From Chrysomallon squamiferum (taxonomy: Eukaryota; Mollusca; Gastropoda; Neomphalida; Peltospiridae): a DNA stretch of 37,500 nt. Below are positions 34,232 through 37,500 of this stretch, piece by piece. The stretch lies in the NCBI GenBank assembly GCA_012295275.1, contig CM022665.1, forward strand, positions 39,277,295 through 39,314,794, read 5' to 3'. The position numbers were made by a program, and so were the translations under genes. Numbering within the stretch: position 1 is the first letter of the stretch; each line of letters begins with the position of its first letter. The notes beneath the pieces were generated by a model that was not told the DNA's origin, did not search any database, and saw only the letters and a program-made list of their open reading frames with translations.

Positions 34232-35305
34232 TCATCGCTGTTTTCTGGAAGAATCGATTCTTCTGTGTTGTTGCAGGGTTTTGTGGTGACACGCCACACT
34301 AGAAATATGCACGCTGTTAACAAACATCATTCTTTTCTTCACATCAATCCCTGCTGCACGTTTTAAAGACTCGATGGTTTTAGACAAATATTTAACTTTC
34401 TCTTTTCTTTTGTGTTCTTCTTCACAATCCCGCCTTTGTTTCTCTCGTCGTCTGCTGTTTAGGTTGAAGTAAACAAGATGGCTGAAATTCGACATTTTCG
34501 TAGAACTGGAAAACTCGTCGCATGTTTCACTTAGTCTTGATGTGTCGCTGTTTTCCGTGGATCTTTGATGAGATTTGCTTTTTGTGCAGATTGATTTGTA
34601 ATCAGTACTGCCTGCAGAGACACCATTGGACGTAGCATGACCCACCCTGGGTTTAGGAGTTATCTGTAATGTTTGTGTAAACTGTTTGCAGTTAGCTGTA
34701 GTGACTCTTCGTTCAGTAGCTGAAGTTACGAGGTTCTTTGTTCGTGCATCGTAGAACGTATGCGCCCTCTGAAAAGGTTTCAACTGATTCGCCGTACCGC
34801 TCATACATTTGTCACATTTGTTTTTCAAAGACGATTTCTCTGCTAACGTGTTAAGACATTTGCAGATGCTGTCTGATTTGGTTAACAACAGCCTCGTCCT
34901 AGGCCGTGTTTCCAGTTCTCTTTCGAAATTTTCTCCCTTTAACATGCTGCAGAAAACACTGGCGCCAACGACTTTTAACACAGGACTGACGATGTTTGAC
35001 GTTGTGCGTTTCTGTCCAGGTTTTCTCGGTGCCACTTTAGAAAAGAGAACGGGGTTGAGCTTCACGTCACCGACTTCAAATAATTCTTCTTTACCGAAAC
35101 CTTCTATACAGCTTGGTGTCCGCACGTGCATTTGAAGAAGATCGTCAAAAAGTTTTGTTTCTTGTCTCAAAATTCTAGAATTCGCTTGTCTCTGTTGTCG
35201 TAACAGTTTCTTTTCTTTTAACTTGAACTTTTCTTCTATCCTTTTGTTTGCTGAATAAGTAAACACTTGTTGTGAGGCAACTGAGTCCAAATATATTTCT
35301 TCCAT
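34232..35305 (-). CDS. Basic protein of unknown function, 357 aa, single exon
   Basis: An uninterrupted frame from ATG at 35305 (TTG at 35314 is the only earlier in-frame start; an in-frame TGA lies close upstream) to TGA at 34232-34234. I do not recognise a domain. The protein is rich in Lys, Arg, Ser and Thr, with a charged, probably helical N-terminal stretch (residues about 21-50, RIEEKFKLKEKKLLRQQRQ), a middle with scattered Cys including CDKCMSG, and a second charged helical stretch at about 283-310 (RRREKQRRDCEEEHKRKEK). No signal peptide or membrane segment is visible. AATAAA signals occur on the minus strand just past the stop (about 34195-34210). Composition and codon use are far less AT-biased than the surroundings, which supports real coding. 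The frame may be a retrogene or the last exon of a longer gene: AATTTTGTAG at about 35323-35332 could serve as an acceptor. Confidence 0.68.
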   Translation of the reverse strand: MEEIYLDSVASQQVFTYSANKRIEEKFKLKEKKLLRQQRQANSRILRQETKLFDDLLQMHVRTPSCIEGFGKEELFEVGDVKLNPVLFSKVAPRKPGQKRTTSNIVSPVLKVVGASVFCSMLKGENFERELETRPRTRLLLTKSDSICKCLNTLAEKSSLKNKCDKCMSGTANQLKPFQRAHTFYDARTKNLVTSATERRVTTANCKQFTQTLQITPKPRVGHATSNGVSAGSTDYKSICTKSKSHQRSTENSDTSRLSETCDEFSSSTKMSNFSHLVYFNLNSRRREKQRRDCEEEHKRKEKVKYLSKTIESLKRAAGIDVKKRMMFVNSVHISSVACHHKTLQQHRRIDSSRKQR

Positions 35306-35930
35306 TCTTGACAAGATTCTACAAAATTCTCCTCATCAAAATGTTTCCGTTCGGCGTACGTCAGTATGACTGAATTAGAAACATCGGCGATCTATTATAA
35401 AAACCAACGATTTCTGAAGTTAATCTCTCACAGGTTTCTTAAGGTTGTATAAAATGACTGCACATCAAAATACTATATCTATTTAATGAATACCAGTTTG
35501 ACAGTATCCAGAAAAAGAAAACAAAACTACACGACAGAATGTTTCCATTGAATGTACATCTACATGAAAGAAAAATGTACGATGAAAAACAAATTTCTTA
35601 ACGAATTTTTCAGAGAGAAATCATCGCACACGAAAACACAACGTCGTGAATCTTAGCTGTGAAAAACCAATTGTATTCCACTGACTAGATCAGACAAAGT
35701 AATGGCTGATATTAAATGATGTTTTTCATTTCTTAGTAATTAGCCACCTAGTTACCACACTGAACACGCACTATCGCAATGTTCGTGTTCATAACTATCA
35801 AATTAAATATTTACACGTTATTTAACGACCCCTCCCTTGTAATGCGTTATGGCTGTTTTGTGTGTTGTTTTTTTTTTTCTCTGTCATTTAACTAACTGAG
35901 ATTTGCTTGTGAGGAATCGATAATGAATAG
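35306..35930. other. Upstream region of the 357-aa gene, unit 5 only
   Basis: Single-copy DNA within the array, absent from units 1-3 except for a 23-bp piece (35634-35656) that is found there in inverted orientation. I see no further reading frame. It presumably contains the promoter or a non-coding 5' exon of the minus-strand gene. Confidence 0.4.
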
Positions 35931-36345
35931 GAAGTTTGTAAATGTCATAGCTGTCCATGTCTGCAGTTTTAGCACGTCTTGAGGTAAAACTGAAAAGAAA
36001 CCAGTGACCAGAGTGTAATTGGTTTCGAGTATTGCGTTGATTTCTTTAAAGTTTGTTAGTTCAGTCAAACACTGAAATAGAGACCGAGAAAAAGAATTGG
36101 ACTTTGTGGTTATGACTGTGAACAAAAAAAAAATAATAAAAAAAAGAAAGAAGGGAGACACATTACTTTATTAATAAAATTATGTTTATCATCTCTACAG
36201 AAATACACATCTTCCGTTTTGTTCATGCTGACGAATATTCATTTTTTTCTAACCTTATCCAACTGAAGTTTGGATATAATTTGTGATGCATAGTAAAAAC
36301 ATATTTAGTGGCGTTTTTAACGGACTGTATAATTTCAAGGCCTAT

Positions 36346-36371
36346 TTTATATTATTTTATTTTATTTTATT

Positions 36372-36441
<70 letters not shown>

Positions 36442-36459
36442 GGTGGTGGTGGTGGTGGT
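36346..36459. repeat. (TTTTA)n-(TTTA)n-(ATT)n-(GGT)n compound microsatellite
   Basis: Four simple tracts in succession, followed by a CACACATGCATACGCATAGACAC-like stretch (36465-36510). Found near the right end of unit 5. Confidence 0.85.
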
Positions 36460-36974
36460 AGTGGTACACACTCGCATACATACGCATAGACACACGCATG
36501 CACACACACAACATAATAAAATAAAGCAGATAAGATATAGTTTATATTATATAGCCTAAATATTATTTGTGAAAAGTCCCATAAATGTATCTGAATAAAT
36601 ATGTTAAAAAAATAGAATGAAATGCGAATATATGGGTAATATATGAAGTAGTGACATTTAAAATAAAATTACTGTAATATGTATACGCTATTTCAAGAAA
36701 CTATCCAAGGGAACTAACTCTTTTAGACCTTCTATTATACCTCGTCGCGTTTTTCAAGTATCTTCAACTGCCTCTTTATTTTTTGTATACTGATTTATCT
36801 CATACATACAATTTGTAAATTTATTACCTTGAGCTGAACTAGATTTCATTCGCTTTGACGTCGTCAATTAAAAATTACAGAATGTATATAACTCAATATA
36901 CATTAAACTGTTTTATTACATACATTTTTCATTTATTAAATTATTATAATTACAGTGTGTGTAATAATCTAAGG

Positions 36975-37250
36975 CAGAGCTTTCCAATGTTTTCCCTACC
37001 AAGGACCAAGTTTATTCAAATGAATTTTCCCACGAACTTTTGAAACGTCTGTCTACTCAGCAAGTATGTTGTAATTAACTGACAACAAATTGTCTTCCCA
37101 GTTTTGTTTCTCCGTTCAAAGACGTATGAAACTCAATATGCAATTAAAATTTTATAATTATCACCCTAATGGTGTGTAAGTTAAACATTTTACACTTTAG
37201 GCTCTTAAAATTTTGAATTTACTTCAGCGGACCTTAGGGTGGAACAGCTG
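36975..37250. mobile_element. hAT-like MITE at the right edge of the array
   Basis: Fuller form, with CAGCGGACCTTAGGGTGGAA before the right end. The array's homology ends only 18 bp beyond it, just after the presumed target duplication CTCTAAAG. Confidence 0.6.
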
Positions 37251-37268
37251 CTCTAAAGAATTTTTGAG

Positions 37269-37500
37269 AAGCGAGAGAGAGAGTGAGAAAAAAACAAATG
37301 TTTAAAAATTAACCAGATTCAATTTACAGTCACGCCATGCTATTCTAATATGCAGTGACATGCATTCCCCAAAGAATAAAGTCCGATAGCTAACCCATCT
37401 GCCGTGTCCCATATCGATAGCTCATGCAACACCTGGGGAAGGTAATTGGGCGGCAAGATCAAAAAGATCGATGGTATTGGTATTGTTTGGGTGCCCAGTG
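37269..37500. other. Right flank of the array
   Basis: Begins with a purine-rich (GAGA)n stretch. From about 37330 it has a more balanced composition (CCCATCTGCCGTGTCCCATA) unlike the AT-rich array. It may be the edge of a dispersed repeat or another gene, but the window ends before this can be judged. Confidence 0.4.

Larger units (their letters stand above)
3650..37268. repeat. Five-unit tandem gene array
   Basis: The same ordered series of landmarks recurs five times in the same orientation: the start motif TTCTATCATTAGAAAA, the 3' UTR exon, two EF-hand exons, the peptide exon, the TATA promoter, a (TA)n/(ATT)n tract and a hAT-like MITE. Homology to other units begins sharply at 3650 (after GGCATGCAG) and stops sharply near 37268 (after TTTTTGAG). 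These are the two sides of the internal junction GTTGAG|TTCTATC seen at 10170/10171, 16160/16161, 22754/22755 and 28830/28831. The array is therefore complete inside the window, with exactly five units. Confidence 0.93.
28831..37268. repeat. Array unit 5, with extra gene
   Basis: About 8.4 kb. It begins with a deletion: the segment GGCCAGCGGTTTATT..., present in units 2-4, is missing right after 28860. It keeps about 2 kb that the other units have lost, including an intact 357-codon reading frame. It contains peptide gene copy 5 and ends at the right edge of the array. Confidence 0.9.

Noticed and set aside
34809-35135. 108-codon plus-strand frame
   Set aside because: It lies entirely antisense to the 357-codon gene and lacks a good start or neighbouring signals.
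3650-37268. CRISPR array, prokaryotic operon, rRNA or tRNA genes
   Set aside because: The long-period repeats are gene-bearing units with spliceosomal introns. I saw no short regularly spaced repeats with unique spacers and no tRNA cloverleaf or rRNA signature.

Overview
The window is eukaryotic nuclear DNA. It is strongly AT-rich, packed with (TA)n, (ATT)n, (CA)n and (TATAA)n microsatellites, contains hAT-like miniature transposons, and its genes are split by GT-AG introns. The microsatellite style resembles molluscan (perhaps cephalopod) genomes, but nothing in the sequence proves the taxon, and I did not recognise the main gene family as belonging to a named species.

Layout. Bases 1-3649 are single-copy flank with no gene I can support. 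Bases 3650-37268 are a head-to-tail array of five units with starts at 3650, 10171, 16161, 22755 and 28831. Each unit is 6.0-6.6 kb, except unit 5, which is about 8.4 kb because it keeps an extra gene. All four internal junctions have the same sequence, so one founding duplication was later multiplied by unequal exchange. Bases 37269-37500 are right flank.

Each unit carries one copy of a small five-exon gene on the minus strand. Its splice signals and reading frame can be followed in all five copies: a non-coding first exon behind a TATA-like box; an exon encoding a signal peptide and a cationic, cecropin-like peptide that ends in Gly-Lys-Arg; an exon with a canonical EF-hand loop; an exon that completes a second EF-hand loop and holds the stop; and a 3' UTR exon with AATAAA. 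The product (114 aa, or 111 aa in copy 5) reads as a secreted antimicrobial-type precursor in which a basic, probably amidated helical peptide is joined through a dibasic site to a very acidic paired EF-hand propiece. The N-terminal part of the peptide is nearly identical in all copies. Its C-terminal part differs from copy to copy, while the EF-hand part is almost unchanged. I know of no named family with this arrangement, and it is the best candidate here for an undescribed system.

Unit 5 also contains an intact single-exon gene for a basic 357-aa protein of unknown function (34232-35305, minus). Units 1-3 hold only an ~85-90 bp scar of that gene, next to a 23-bp inverted filler copied from its upstream region, so the gene was lost by a deletion that then spread through the array. 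Unit 4 has a related but scrambled stretch (about 26800-28250) that looks like a consensus blend of long and short unit versions, probably an assembly artefact.
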